From Dillenia suffruticosa (Eukaryota; Streptophyta; Magnoliopsida; Dilleniales; Dilleniaceae), in assembly GCA_033439265.1 (NCBI GenBank), contig JAVTVX010000026.1, positions 2,717,501 to 2,781,500 of the forward strand: DNA of 64,000 nucleotides, in the 5' to 3' direction. The notes below the pieces were generated by a model that had not been told where the DNA came from, did not search any database, and saw nothing but the letters and a program-made list of their open reading frames with translations. Of the stretch, positions 26,122-37,502 are shown piece by piece. Position 1 is the stretch's first letter. Each line of letters starts with the position of its first letter. Position numbers and translations under genes: made by a program.

Positions 26122-28794
26122 TGTCACGCCTCGAACCGGGATCGTGAACAGCCGTCCGTTGTCCCTGGATGCCGACTGTATTTTTATAAAAAATCAGACA
26201 GAATCTCTCCATAAATCGGAGGTTTCCCATATACAATTTCACATGTATATCACATTCATCCTGTAAAATAAACAAATGGTCATCCCGGCCTCTCTAAAAT
26301 CAACAATTTCCACAGCTAACATTTAAAACAACGCAAGATTATAAGGTTTCTAGCAGTCCTTCCCAAGTAATATTCAAATACGTACAATCACCTCAATGTA
26401 AACGAAATATGAGAGTTTCACAATAAAATATATATAAATTATACAGTCATCCCAAAATAAGTATATGGCCAACTACGAACCTCAATGTCAAAATCTCGTA
26501 GGGTTGAAAATAAATTACGGAATTCATCTTTCAAATTTAAACTTAAATCTCATCGTCGTAAATCACCCAAATCCATCAAAATCTCTAAAATCTGAAGTAT
26601 CGCTCTAGCACAACAATAATCTTGTCTGAGGAGGGAAAAGAGAGGGGTGAGTATCATGAGAATATACCCAATGAGTGAGGGGAAAATGTCAAGTATAAAT
26701 AGTGTGGGTGAACCATTGGAGTGTCAAATAACAACATTTGAAACAAAAATTTACATTTCGCAGTAAAACATGATATGTTTAGCAATTTAAAATCATTAAA
26801 TCAATTACATGATAACAAGTATGTATGCATCCATTTAAAAATCAAATAATAGTAGAGCAAGTCAAAGATAATCCTGACAAAGGTCAACATGACCAAGGAC
26901 AAGCGAATTGGGGGTTTTATTATGCATAGGCTTTAAAACCGCTCTATATCCCGACGTTGGCCATGAGTTCGCTAGGGCTAGCTCATCATCGTGTATAGGA
27001 CCCCACCCGGTGCTAAACAGTGGCGTCACACACGTCCTCCCCCTATGTGAGTTCAACCGGATGCGCCTATAGCCCTTAGAATCAATAACGTTTGCGGATA
27101 CCTCCTGCAAAAACGTATCCGAGCAACCCGTGTCTTTACAAACGCCTTTCGTAGCTACAGAATCATCAATGTCATCATCATAGTATCACAAGGGCACAAC
27201 GTCCCAAGGCACAACGTCCCACAAGTAAAATCATATTATCGCATAACTAGTAGGCATCCAACCCACATAGTTCATCAAAGCATTTCAAATCTACGTGCCA
27301 ATACGTTTCATCAAATCATTTCAAAACAGCATATGAATGCATCAGTAGAAAAGAAAATTATCAATTTTTCAATTAATGGCACAATTTTTGTTTCATTTCA
27401 AACCATAGATGCATAGTCATCGTAAACATAATTTAAGACACTCCAATAATCACAAAACAAATTTGAAATTTAATATCATACGTCAAATCAATGCATATCA
27501 ACAGCATGTTTTATCGAAAACATGGCAAAAAATATGTTTTACTATTTTATGCAAGATATTAGCGTCCCACTCACTTATCTAGGGAGGGTGGTCACTCCCT
27601 ATTTTTCAAATCAATCCAATTGATTTCTCAAGTCTCCAAAAGACAAACCTAATCAAATCATCAAATTTTATATCAAACAAAACCCTAATAAGGGAATTTT
27701 AATTTTTCTTTCTAATTTAATATAACCTTAATTTACACAATCATTTCTAAATTCTCGTTTCATCAAATTTCGAATTATTTGGCTCACAAATGATCAAATT
27801 TCCAATATTTCTCTAATTTTTCTCGAATTTAACACATTTCCAAATAGATATATAACTTTCGATTTAAAATTCAACCTAAAATCAACAAAATTTATTCAAA
27901 CTTTGAAATGAGTGCGTTTCTCTCACCTAGGGTTCCTCGAGTTTCAAATCTAGCTGTCGTTCGTCCGTCAGATTGGTCTAAAACCTGTAATATTTCTAAA
28001 TTTGAACGATATTAGCAACAACTAAGTTTCTAACACCAAACCCTAGAACTTCAACCAAATCATAGCCATTACCAGTAGTGAAGATGTAGGTGAGCTCTCG
28101 AAGGGGAAACCCGGCTGCCGGCACGCGGGCCGTCTCGGGCTCGTGGGCCGACGGGCTGGCCCGCTCGTGGGCTCGCGGGCTCGCAGCCCGGCTTGCTGGC
28201 CGCAGTGGGCTTCACGAGCCACAGTGGGCTCACTGGTCAGTAGTGGGCTTCATGGCCTGGTGGGCTCAGGATCGCGCTTGCGAGTGGATCACACGCTGGA
28301 GCGCGCTCATACTGGTGCTAGGGCGCGCTCGCGTAGTGGGTCGTGCTGAGCGCGCTCACGCTCGTGCAGGGGTCGCGTAGGGGTCGCGCCCTGTGGACTG
28401 GAGCGCGCTCGTGCTCAGGCGCACCGTCATACGCAGGCGTGTTCCCGAGTAGGCGCGCGCTCGCACTGTGGAGCGCTCGAGTAAAAGGTTCAGCGCAGTG
28501 GCGCACTCGCGCGAGGAAGGAGGCGTTGCAGGCTAGCGCGCTCATGCGAGGAGGGAGGAGCAGTGGCGGTGGGTGGCGGAAGGGAGAGACCATGGCAGAG
28601 GAGAAGAGCAGCGGCGAAAGAAAAGAGAAAGAGAGAAAAAGAGAGAGAGAGAGAGAGAGAGAGAAAGGGGAAAGGGGAAAGGGAGAGAGAATTAGGGCTT
28701 AAAGCCCTAATTCAATTTGGGGGGAGAGTGCTGCATTTCACTCCAAAACGCAGCACCTCCTCTCTTTTTTCTTTTTTTTTTTTCCTATGTTACA
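26122..28794 (+). mobile_element. Large LTR element E nested in element D
   Basis: Starts TGTCACGCCTCGAACC and ends ATGTTACA (2673 bp), with a perfect 5-bp duplication AATTA at 26117-26121 and 28795-28799. Removing it rejoins D as one sequence. It contains a GC-rich island (28090-28600), a (GA)n tract and two hairpins near the end, like elements B and F. No gag/pol. As the inner element it is younger than D. Confidence 0.9.
28691..28756. other. Two conserved hairpins near the end of element E
   Basis: First, TTAGGGCTT A AAGCCCTAA (perfect 9-bp arms). Second, GTGCTGCATTT with loop CACTCCA and AAACGCAGCAC (28728-28756). Elements B and F carry the same pair in the same order. Confidence 0.75.
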
Positions 28795-31700
28795 AATTAT
28801 GCCTAGAAGGGGTCTGAAATTGACCACCAAAATCTCTGTTCAATTTTGGCCGAGAACCAGAATCTTTTCTGCACAGTTTTGGGAGATTTTATATAACTCT
28901 TGATTTCCTCAAGAAACTTGGCTGAACGTTTCACAGTAGGTCAATAAGGGGAAATCTACAACTTTTCATCTTTGAGGTTTTGTAACCAAGGGCTGGAAGG
29001 GGGTAATACAATGCTATTGTTTTTAGTGTTGGAAAATAAAGGACCCTCTCACGAGTTTCAGAAGAATGGCTGTAACGTTTGACACAGGGGTTGGATTGAG
29101 GTAATCCTTACCTCATTGGAAAGCTAAGACATGGGTCTACAATTCTTTCAACTAGCATAAGATCTGAATCTATCATGAAGGAACTTAGGTTAGTGTTGTT
29201 GCCGAAATCAGGGCAAAATGCAGGACTGAATAGGGAATTAGTGTATAACACCAAACTTTGAAAAATCATATAAACTCCATCTCTACTCAGAATGTAACGA
29301 TTGTTATCTCATTTTAAACCTCTGAACGTCTAGTTTTATGTGTAAAATTAAATTTGTCCTCGTGCAGAAAATGCTATAGCTAAAGCACTACAATCAGTTC
29401 AGAATGTTCAGATTTCAGAATTTCTGGTTTCCTCCTTGACTTCAAATTTCGGCCAACCCTAGTTTCCTAAGCAAACCTCCTCATTTTGACCCCAAATTAA
29501 GATATGTTATACTATGGAGTATGGAGGGTCTCATACTTGAAGATGGACAACTGGACTTGAAGCAAAACTTGGATCTCTCCTCTTGAACTCTTGGCTGTCC
29601 CTTTGTTCTTCACCAAGAAATCCTTCTCCGTTGGCCTTGCTTTTTGGATACGTTGGGGTTTCGGATATATAGAAATGATCTATGTAAAAGAAATTGGGTA
29701 GTGTGTAGGAAGATGTAGAGATTTCACCTTGGTAGTCCATGGCTCGGAGGAGGAAGAAAATGAGTTCTTGCTTCTTTAGAGCTTCACGTTTCTTTTGAAG
29801 AATGAAGAGAAAAATCTTTTAGCTTTTGTTTACAATTGATTAACCATGGTTTCCTCTAGGTGTAATTAGGATTAAACTCCACCAAAGGAGCATTTAATGT
29901 CCAACTACCAATCCAATCTAAGGCTCTCATTGTTCCTTTGACTTTTCAAATGAATCCTAGCCTTCCACCTCATTGGCACACTTCCCATAGTCATTAATTG
30001 TCTCCAAATTTACCCATTTGGTTCAGTTTTTCGCATTGAATCAAATAGAGTTGGTCTCGCATAAATCTGAGGTCATTTGGTAGCCCAAACGTCCCTCGAA
30101 GTGAACGAAATCCTCGTTCTGTCAAAATTTGACCTAGACCCCAAAATACGTGAAATCACACTACGGACTCCATTTTACATGTAGATTTCAAAAATATAGG
30201 TTTTTGGTGAAAACAGGACCGTTTGCTCTAACAAATTTTAATTCTGCCAAAAATTAAGGTTTTTCGGGTGAAAATTTTAGAGTACTGAGCATTTTTGCGC
30301 TACAGCTTGAATTTCACTTTCCCTCCTTGACACTTCCCTTTTAAAATGAATTTAGCATGTATATATTTCATGGCATCAAATTTGCACGTGTGGTTTTCAT
30401 TTTGGTTTAGTTACAAAGATTTTCGCTCTCGATAATTTAGTGGTACAATTTTTCGATCGATTTTGAAAACGGAAAAATTTCTTAGTGAATTTTGGGCCAT
30501 GAAAACATGATTGAAATCATATATATATCGAGGAGAGTACAATATGAAAGATACCGAAGTGTTGGTGTTACATGACATGCCAACAAAGTATAAAGATAAC
30601 ATGTGAGAGATTGTACAAGTATCCAGTTTTATTACTCAATGGCGTAGATGAGAAGTTAATATATCTAATTTTATTTATTACATATTTCTTTTATTTTAAT
30701 TGTAATGAAAGATTATTTTCAATCCACTCAGAAATGACACAATGAAATAAGTTATTGGAAATTTGTGTCACAAATGGAAAAGTTTTAAAAATACTCTGAA
30801 ATCAAAATGGTTTGATAATTCATTTGAAATATATAAACATATCAAGAGAATAGAAGATAAAAGAGTTGATCAAAATTGTCACACCCCGAACCGGGATTGT
30901 GAGCAGCCGCCCGTTGCCTGAATACCGACTGTATTTTTACAGAAAATCAGGCAGAATCTCCCCACATATCGGAGGTCTCCCATATAGTAATCAATCTACT
31001 ACCTGTACAATAGGACCAACCCGGCCTCACAATACATAAATCAAATCCCAATATTAGACCAACACATTCATACCGCACAATCCAGGACAACGCAAGGCTA
31101 ACAACACGAATTTCCACAGTCTTAACCACAGACCTCTACTGCCATACCCCGTCAAAGGCATGATAGCTGCCAGTCGCCCCTCCTGTGATTTAAAGGTGGC
31201 ACCGAGCAGTCCTAAAGTACACTTCTAGGACATGACACATTCCCAAGTAATATACACAATGAATAGAAATTGCATCAATACAAGTGTTATGCAATGATAT
31301 GAGAGTTCCACAATTTAAATATCCATATTTATACAGTCATCCCAGAATTATACAATGGTCATCTATAGATCTCAAAATACATATACATCATCAATACAAT
31401 TTTTTTAACTCATGAAATTATAGCGAAAATATACAATGACTCCTCAAGTCCAGACTAGATCTCCCAATGATACTAAGCGTCCTAAAAGCAATGCTCCTTG
31501 CCAAATACTATCTCTGATACAAGAAAGAAAATGAGGGGTGAGTACTCAGGGAAAGAATACTCAGTGAGTGAGTGGGTAAATGTAATCGTCTAATAAGAAT
31601 TGTGAAACTGGAGTGTCAAAGCGTAAGTATACAAATCATACTTCAAATCATCATGTTTTTCATTTCAACAATATATCATTTGCACACATTATCAAGTCAA

Positions 31701-32399
31701 ATATGCATCTAAAGCATTGTCATTAAAAATCATAGAGCTGCCAACTGAAAGTGTCCTACAGAGGTCTACCTCGACCTATGACAGGCGTACCGGGAGTGTT
31801 ATATATAAATTTATTTAAAGTGCTCTCTACCCCGGCATTGGCGACGGATCTCGTACAAGTGCTAGACTTGGAGAGAGTATCCAAATTCTCCCCCTTTTCG
31901 GGTTCAACCTGGTTAGTACTGTGTCGTTAATAAAATCAAGACAACTCGTAGGATACCCCAGGCCTAGGCATTTCCGGACGACACCTAAGCGCCTCTCACG
32001 GTGTCCTTCGTAGCTACGAAACAATACATAACAAAACCCTTAAGGCCAAAATCAATCTCGTATCAAGAATGTGCCGAAATCAGGTTCACAAACCAAATGC
32101 AATATATAACGTAAAATGGCACATTATACATTTCAACCACATTGATGCATATCATAATTCAACCCAATTTTTGGATACTCTATCGGTTCACAAAAAGTTA
32201 GTTCCAAAACCAGTCATAATATTTCAAGCACACGACAAATCATGGTCATTTATCAAAATGTAGTATAACAGGGTTTACATATTAAACAAAGGTATTGAAA
32301 TAAATTTCACTCACAGTTGGGGGAGGGTAGCACACTCCCCAATAATACCACGAAGTGAAGAAAAGTGTTCCCCTGACTCAAGGCATCCAACACCTATGA

Positions 32400-32441
<42 letters not shown>

Positions 32442-32689
32442 CAACAACTTCCAAACCTACGCAGTTATAGGAAATAGGCCATCACTTCTAATACACGTAT
32501 GCAAATCAGGTAGTTCGAATCCTTTAGAACCCTACCCTAATTCCTCATATTTTGTTCATGCATACAACAAGTCTACAAGACTCAAGTGTTGATACTCAAC
32601 CAATCCCGCACAGGGCTTACACCAATCAAATCTCTCGCTCACACCCAAGGGCCAGCAAGGCCACAGCCCAACGCTCCTCTATGCAGCGT

Positions 32690-32880
32690 GCAGCGCCCAC
32701 GTGCAGCTCGCGCAGTGCGCAGGGTGCGCAGCGCCCATGCGCAGGGTGCGCAGCGCCCATGCGCAGGGTGTGCAGGGTGCGCAGGGTGCGCAGCGCCCAT
32801 GTGCAGGTGGCGTAGTGCCCATGTGCAGGGCGCACAGCGCCTGTGTGCAAGGCGCACAGCGTCCTTTGCGCAGCACCCAG
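32690..32880. repeat. GC-rich minisatellite in LTR F
   Basis: Units of about 21-24 bp built on GCGCAGCGCCCATGCGCAGG. It opens long low-complexity ORFs on both strands that have no family match by eye. Confidence 0.85.
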
Positions 32881-33661
32881 GGATGCAGAACCTGCACACC
32901 AACCATTTCTCCTCACTTAACCCTAACATTCATTCAATTAAATCGAATGGGTAAGAAATTTTTTTCGCCTATGATTTTCTCGGAGCGCAAACCTTCGTCC
33001 GAATATCTTCTCGATCACTCCAAAATCTATAATACTCCCTATCAAGACAATCTTTATTAGTTAGGTCATAAATACTTAGAACAAAATCAAAATCCTGAGT
33101 CAGTTACCTACGCAGAGACTCGCAAGCTATCACGAGCTATCACAGGCTGCGGGCCGCAATGGGCTTCGCGGCCGCAATGGGTTCGCTGGCTGCGCGGGCT
33201 CGTGGGCTATCGTAGGCTGGTGGGCTCGCGGGCTCGTGGGCTCGTGGGCTGGTGGGTTGCACGCTAGTGGGCAGGCGCACGCTCGTGCGCAGGTGCTCTC
33301 CCGAGTAGGCCCACTCACGCTCGGGTGCACTCGTGCGGGGAAGCGCGCGTTGTGGTACGCTCGCACTCATGCAGGAAGGATCGTGCTGCGGCACACTCGC
33401 GAAGCTCGCGGCGGAGTGCAATCGAGAGGGAGGGAGACCGAGAGAGATAGAGAGAGAGTGAGCAGCAGAGAGAGAGAGAAATAGTGAGAGAGAGACCGTG
33501 AATGAGGTAGAGAGAGAAGAAGAAGATGGTGATGGTGGTGCGGTTGCTCGTGGTGGAGAGAGGTAGGGGGCGAGTGACCGATTGCGACGGAGGGAGAAGG
33601 CGCAGCCGCGGGAGGTGAAGAGTCAGGGAGAGAGAGAAAGAGGAAGAGAGAGAGAATCAAA

Positions 33662-33730
33662 ATTAGGGTTTCCAACCCTAATTGGGAAAAGGGGGGAGGT
33701 GCTGCGTTTCACTCCAAAATGTAGCATCTC
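33662..33730. other. Two conserved hairpins near the end of element F
   Basis: AATTAGGGTT TCC AACCCTAATT is a perfect 10-bp-arm hairpin (about 33661-33683). It is followed by arms GAGGTGCTGCGTTT / AAATGTAGCATCTC around loop CACTCCA (33696-33730), where the unlike positions are G-T pairs. Same order as in elements B and E. Confidence 0.75.
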
Positions 33731-34799
33731 CTCTCTCTCTCTCTCTCCTTTTTTTTTGTATTTATATATATATATGTCTTCACACCTACACTTCACTAAA
33801 ATTTAATTTTTTTGTAAAAACGGGGTTTATTTCGATTCGCAGATTCGACAAATTAAAATATATCAAAAATTTAATTTAAATACCCCAAAATCAAAAATCA
33901 ATTTAAATAAATAAAATTCCTCTCTATAAAATTAAATTACAGATACCGCAGTGTCGGTGTTGCACAAATCAATTTAGGGAGCTTGTTATTTTCTAGTTTA
34001 GTTATAAAGAAAAAGTAAAAGTTATCAATTTTTCTTACCAATACTTTATAATGCAATCCACTTGTTGTTTTAATATTATTTTCTCTGTGTTAGGAAATTA
34101 GTAAAAAAAATTCAAAATGTTGTGCAAAGTTGACTGAACCACATTACTTAGAATTGAAGTCATCTCATACATAAAAAGGTATAAATAATTCATATCTTAT
34201 TTTACTTGCAATTAATTTATTCACATAATACTTTAAAGTTGTTTATTTTTATCATTACGTATGACACAATCTAATAGGATGAAACCTTTTAAAACTAAAC
34301 TTTATATTATAAGTAGAATATGATTAGATGGCAGTTTAGTTTCTACAAAAGTATTAAAAGTTGTGGTACGGATGATTATGTTTCATATAATTCTAATTGA
34401 TATGTTTATAGGTTATTGAGCTTTGATTCACTTTACCTCTTACAGGAAATAATGAAGAGTGGAATGAAGGTTGTTGGCAGTAAAGAATGGCAAGTAAAAA
34501 GTTTGAATTTGTCTTGGGAAAGTGATATCGTATCTAAAGTTGAAGAACCTAATTTGATGGAAAGAGTCAAATATGTGAAAAAAGTTATAATTCTATCACA
34601 ACATATATCTGTGCATCCAACCAGACCTGAGAATGACGATATGACTATTATGATAGAATGATTAATGGAATAAAATCACAATCTTACTAATTTGGTGAGC
34701 AATACTCTTACGCATGTTGCTATGTATACTAGAAGTAGATAGAAAGATGAATTGATGAATCCGGTTAATAAAGCAAGACTTATTGTTGGTGTTCAAGTA

Positions 34800-35413
34800 C
34801 AAATGTAATTTCTTTGATTTTCAGTATAATATCTCTAATTGCACATTTGTCTTTGAATAACAATCCAAATTATTTGTATTATTAGGTTCTTCCAATACCA
34901 AATATTGGGAGTGTATATAGAAGCCAACCATCATCATTACTACCTGACTCCATCCTAAAAGTTAATATTTTCATTTACAACCATTTTTTACAATATTATT
35001 ATGTAATTATATTCAGTTCACTATTGGTTTTTATGAATAAATTAATATGAAAAATTGTGTATAAAGTTGATTACTGCTATTCAATTATTTACTTAATTTT
35101 GGAATTATCTGGTTTTGATGCTCAGATTGTGCCTTTAAATTGTGATGGTAATATTTTTTTATGATCAAAGTGAACATTTTTTGCTTGAGCATCTCAAAAA
35201 ACATGCAGTTGTGAGACATGCAATCTTTTTTTTTGTCTTATATGTACTAGTCATTTTACTTACGAATCAATATATCAATCATACTTGCATATTAATACAA
35301 TCCTTATTATGATTATATTATTTTTGTATTTTCTTTATTTTATAGTCTGTTAATTTACCTATAATAATTCAAATCTACAGCATCTTAAAAAACTGTTACT
35401 ATTGCTATCATGT
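34800..35413. other. AT-rich spacer, no gene seen
   Basis: Lies between the En/Spm-like remnant and the 42-bp array. Very AT-rich; no protein family recognised. Confidence 0.5.
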
Positions 35414-35845
35414 GATAACTAACAATAAAAGGCAGTAAATTGTCCTATCACTTGTACTAACCGACGATAAAATAATGTAACAGCTCCTAATACTTGTGGT
35501 AACCAATGAAAAAATATAGTAATTTTTCTAACACTTGCAGTAATCGATAATAAAAGGCAGTAAATTTTCGAAATACCTGTGGTAACCAATAATCAAAGAC
35601 AGTAACATTTCCTAACACTTACGACAATTGATGCTAAAAGATGGTAACATATCCTAATACATGTGATAACCGACGGTAAACAACAATAATATTTCGTAAT
35701 AGTTGTGATAATCGACAATAAAATATAGTAATATTTTCTAATACATGTAGTAACCGACGATAAAAGACAGTAATTTTTGTCAATACTTTTTAAATCAATG
35801 ATAAAAGATAGTAAATTTTATCAACGCTTTTCTAACCGTCGGTAT
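35414..35845. repeat. 42-bp tandem array, about ten degenerate copies
   Basis: Consecutive units of 40-43 bp follow the pattern TAACCGACGATAAAAGACAG then TAA, TTTTCCTAA, CACTTGTGG. The ACCGACGATAAA core resembles CACTA subterminal motifs, and the array lies downstream of the En/Spm-like remnant, so it may be that element's subterminal zone. No CACTA terminal repeat is seen beside it. Confidence 0.8.
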
Positions 35846-35917
35846 AAACTTAGGATATGCTCCAACGATAACCAAAATCTTCATGATAGACTTATCTCGA
35901 CCGGTGTTTACAGCATC

Positions 35918-37502
35918 TTTAAACTGTTTTTGAATCTTTTATATTTTGTATTGTTGGATTTTCTTTTGAATTGTGAAATTTTTGGAATTTAGAAATAGTC
36001 GGATTAACAATATGCATGCTTTCGAGAGAGGGATGGACCGAGTGGGTCCTTTGGATGTTGTAGTGTTGTTTTGAAAACATGATGGATATTGATGAATACC
36101 TTGCATTATACCGGTATACGGACAAGAATTACCTATATGCCAAAGTGATACAGTGGTTATCATGTATTCAATTCAAGGGTCAAGACGTGATAGAAGGGTT
36201 TGATTCATTGCTGATTGAATGATTGCTAAAAGGCTTCACATAATGATTAGAAGATTCTACGTGTGTAAAAAGCATGTACAGGAAAAGAGCCTTTATATTT
36301 CTCTCAGTATGTCATTTTACACTAGAGGAGAAAGAAATGGTTACGTCAGGACTGAAATCATTTGTTTTATGGATGGGTTGAGCAATAGAGCCATACTGAA
36401 CCTAACAAAATCCCCCCTTTTTTAATATATTTAAGTCAAATCACACATTACTTGATTATTTCACTTAATAAAGAAAACAACTGCAGAATGTCTATCCCTT
36501 GTGCTAAGCCTATATATCGCATATCTGCAAGTGGCGTTATCCTAATTTTTGGGCACCACGAGTGTGCTATAATAATCTTTTGGTGTCATGCACTGACTCT
36601 CTCGTTGAGCATATAACAATCGTCACATTATTTCGGTGTATGGACACCATTTCCCCATAAACCGAAATAGCGCAAGACATTCAACTTATTTAGAAACAAT
36701 TCAAATATTACCTTAATAACCATCCTAGGTCATCTTGTATCAAAGGCATGCATTTTCACACAATTTAATGATCAATCTGATCCATCCCTATTCACACACA
36801 CATACAAATGGACCCACTTGGCCATTCCAGAATTCTCATAAATTTACAATCTCAAATAGTTCAAAATTCACTATGAAGTGTCCAAATATCCCAATTTAAA
36901 TAATAAAAATTGTAAGAGAAGTTTTTAAATCAAGAAAAGACAAGTTCATTATCATAGGAGTATGGATTTCTCAAATACCTGCCTAAAGAAAGCTAAGCAA
37001 ATATTTAACAAATCCAATCAAAATAAAATATACAAAAAATTTCCTTCCACGGATCATTCTACAGCAATTGAAAATAAAGTCTTCATTTCAAATATCTAGC
37101 TATGTTCAGCAATTATCTTCTTCAGTCGGCTCCAAAATAATGTCTTCCGCCTAAGGTTCCTCTAAAAAAAATTAGAAGATGAGTGAGTATTTAAAATACC
37201 TAATAAGTAGAGTGCAATGGTATGCAATACATAAATAAAGAGTGAAAATAGTTATGCCAATAATCATATACAAAGTGCATTGCCATAAATGAAAACATTT
37301 GTATAAAACAGTTTATTTCAAACCACTATAACTCATACGAACAAAGCAAACAATTTACATACATTTTTCACAATTTTGGAATATGCAGAAATCATTATCC
37401 TACCAATAACCGTTAATAGGATCTGCCAAGGGATCTTTTACTATTTTTTAAAAATCTCTTTCACCTTGGCATTGGCCCGGAGCTCCGTGGAGTGCATCCA
37501 CG
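35918..37502. repeat. Copy 2 of the 1.58-kb duplicated segment
   Basis: Matches 6393-7977 in the same orientation. Here the LTR that starts inside it (36584) continues to a proper end at 39081, so this copy keeps the original arrangement and copy 1 is the truncated one. Confidence 0.85.

Larger units (their letters stand above)
23955..30572 (+). mobile_element. Large LTR element D, interrupted by element E
   Basis: Starts TGTCACGCCCCGAACC and ends TTGGTGTTACA. It is flanked on both sides by a perfect 5-bp duplication TGACA (23950-23954 and 30573-30577). Element E plus its duplicated site takes up 26122-28799, so D itself is about 3.94 kb, close to element A (3.76 kb). Its last 0.5 kb matches the tail of A. 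No retroviral coding domain is seen. The intact target duplication suggests a fairly recent insertion, older than E. Confidence 0.85.
30877..33964 (+). mobile_element. Large LTR element F
   Basis: Starts TGTCACACCCCGAACC and ends GTCGGTGTTGCA (3088 bp). Flanks AAAAT and CAAAT agree at 4 of 5 bases. The head (to about 32340) matches element A, and the body and tail (31950-33964) match element B in reverse. It carries an (AT)n run, a GC-rich minisatellite (32690-32880), a GC-rich (GA)n island (33100-33660) and the conserved hairpin at 33696-33730. No coding domain. Confidence 0.8.
30578..34800 (+). pseudogene. Second En/Spm-like (Transposase_24-type) gene remnant, split by LTR F
   Basis: Plus-strand translation before element F gives VIGNLCHKWKSFKNTLKSKW, then IYKHIKRIEDKRVDQNQ. 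After F it continues with EISKKNSKCCAKLTEPHY (about 34090-34150), the N-to-C order of plant Ptta/En-Spm proteins (known pattern: LGKKWR.FK..LKK.., RV...QW..LV.YW.S, ..NK.NR.K...PH). Further on, 34416-34661 holds an 81-codon ORF of uncertain origin ending at MTIMIE. Many stops are present. The element's transposase gene and clear CACTA ends were not found. Confidence 0.5.

Noticed and set aside
28090-28702. Overlapping ORFs of 91-119 codons in element E
   Set aside because: Arise from GC-rich tandem units and a (GA)n tract; no domain and no conservation of frame in relatives.
23955-30572. One complete LTR retrotransposon with D ends as its two LTRs
   Set aside because: The inner 26122-28794 has its own ends and target duplication, and the remaining D sequence matches a single LTR-like unit with no coding body.
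35414-35845. CRISPR-like regular repeats
   Set aside because: Repeats are degenerate, directly abutting with no unique spacers, and the genome is a plant.
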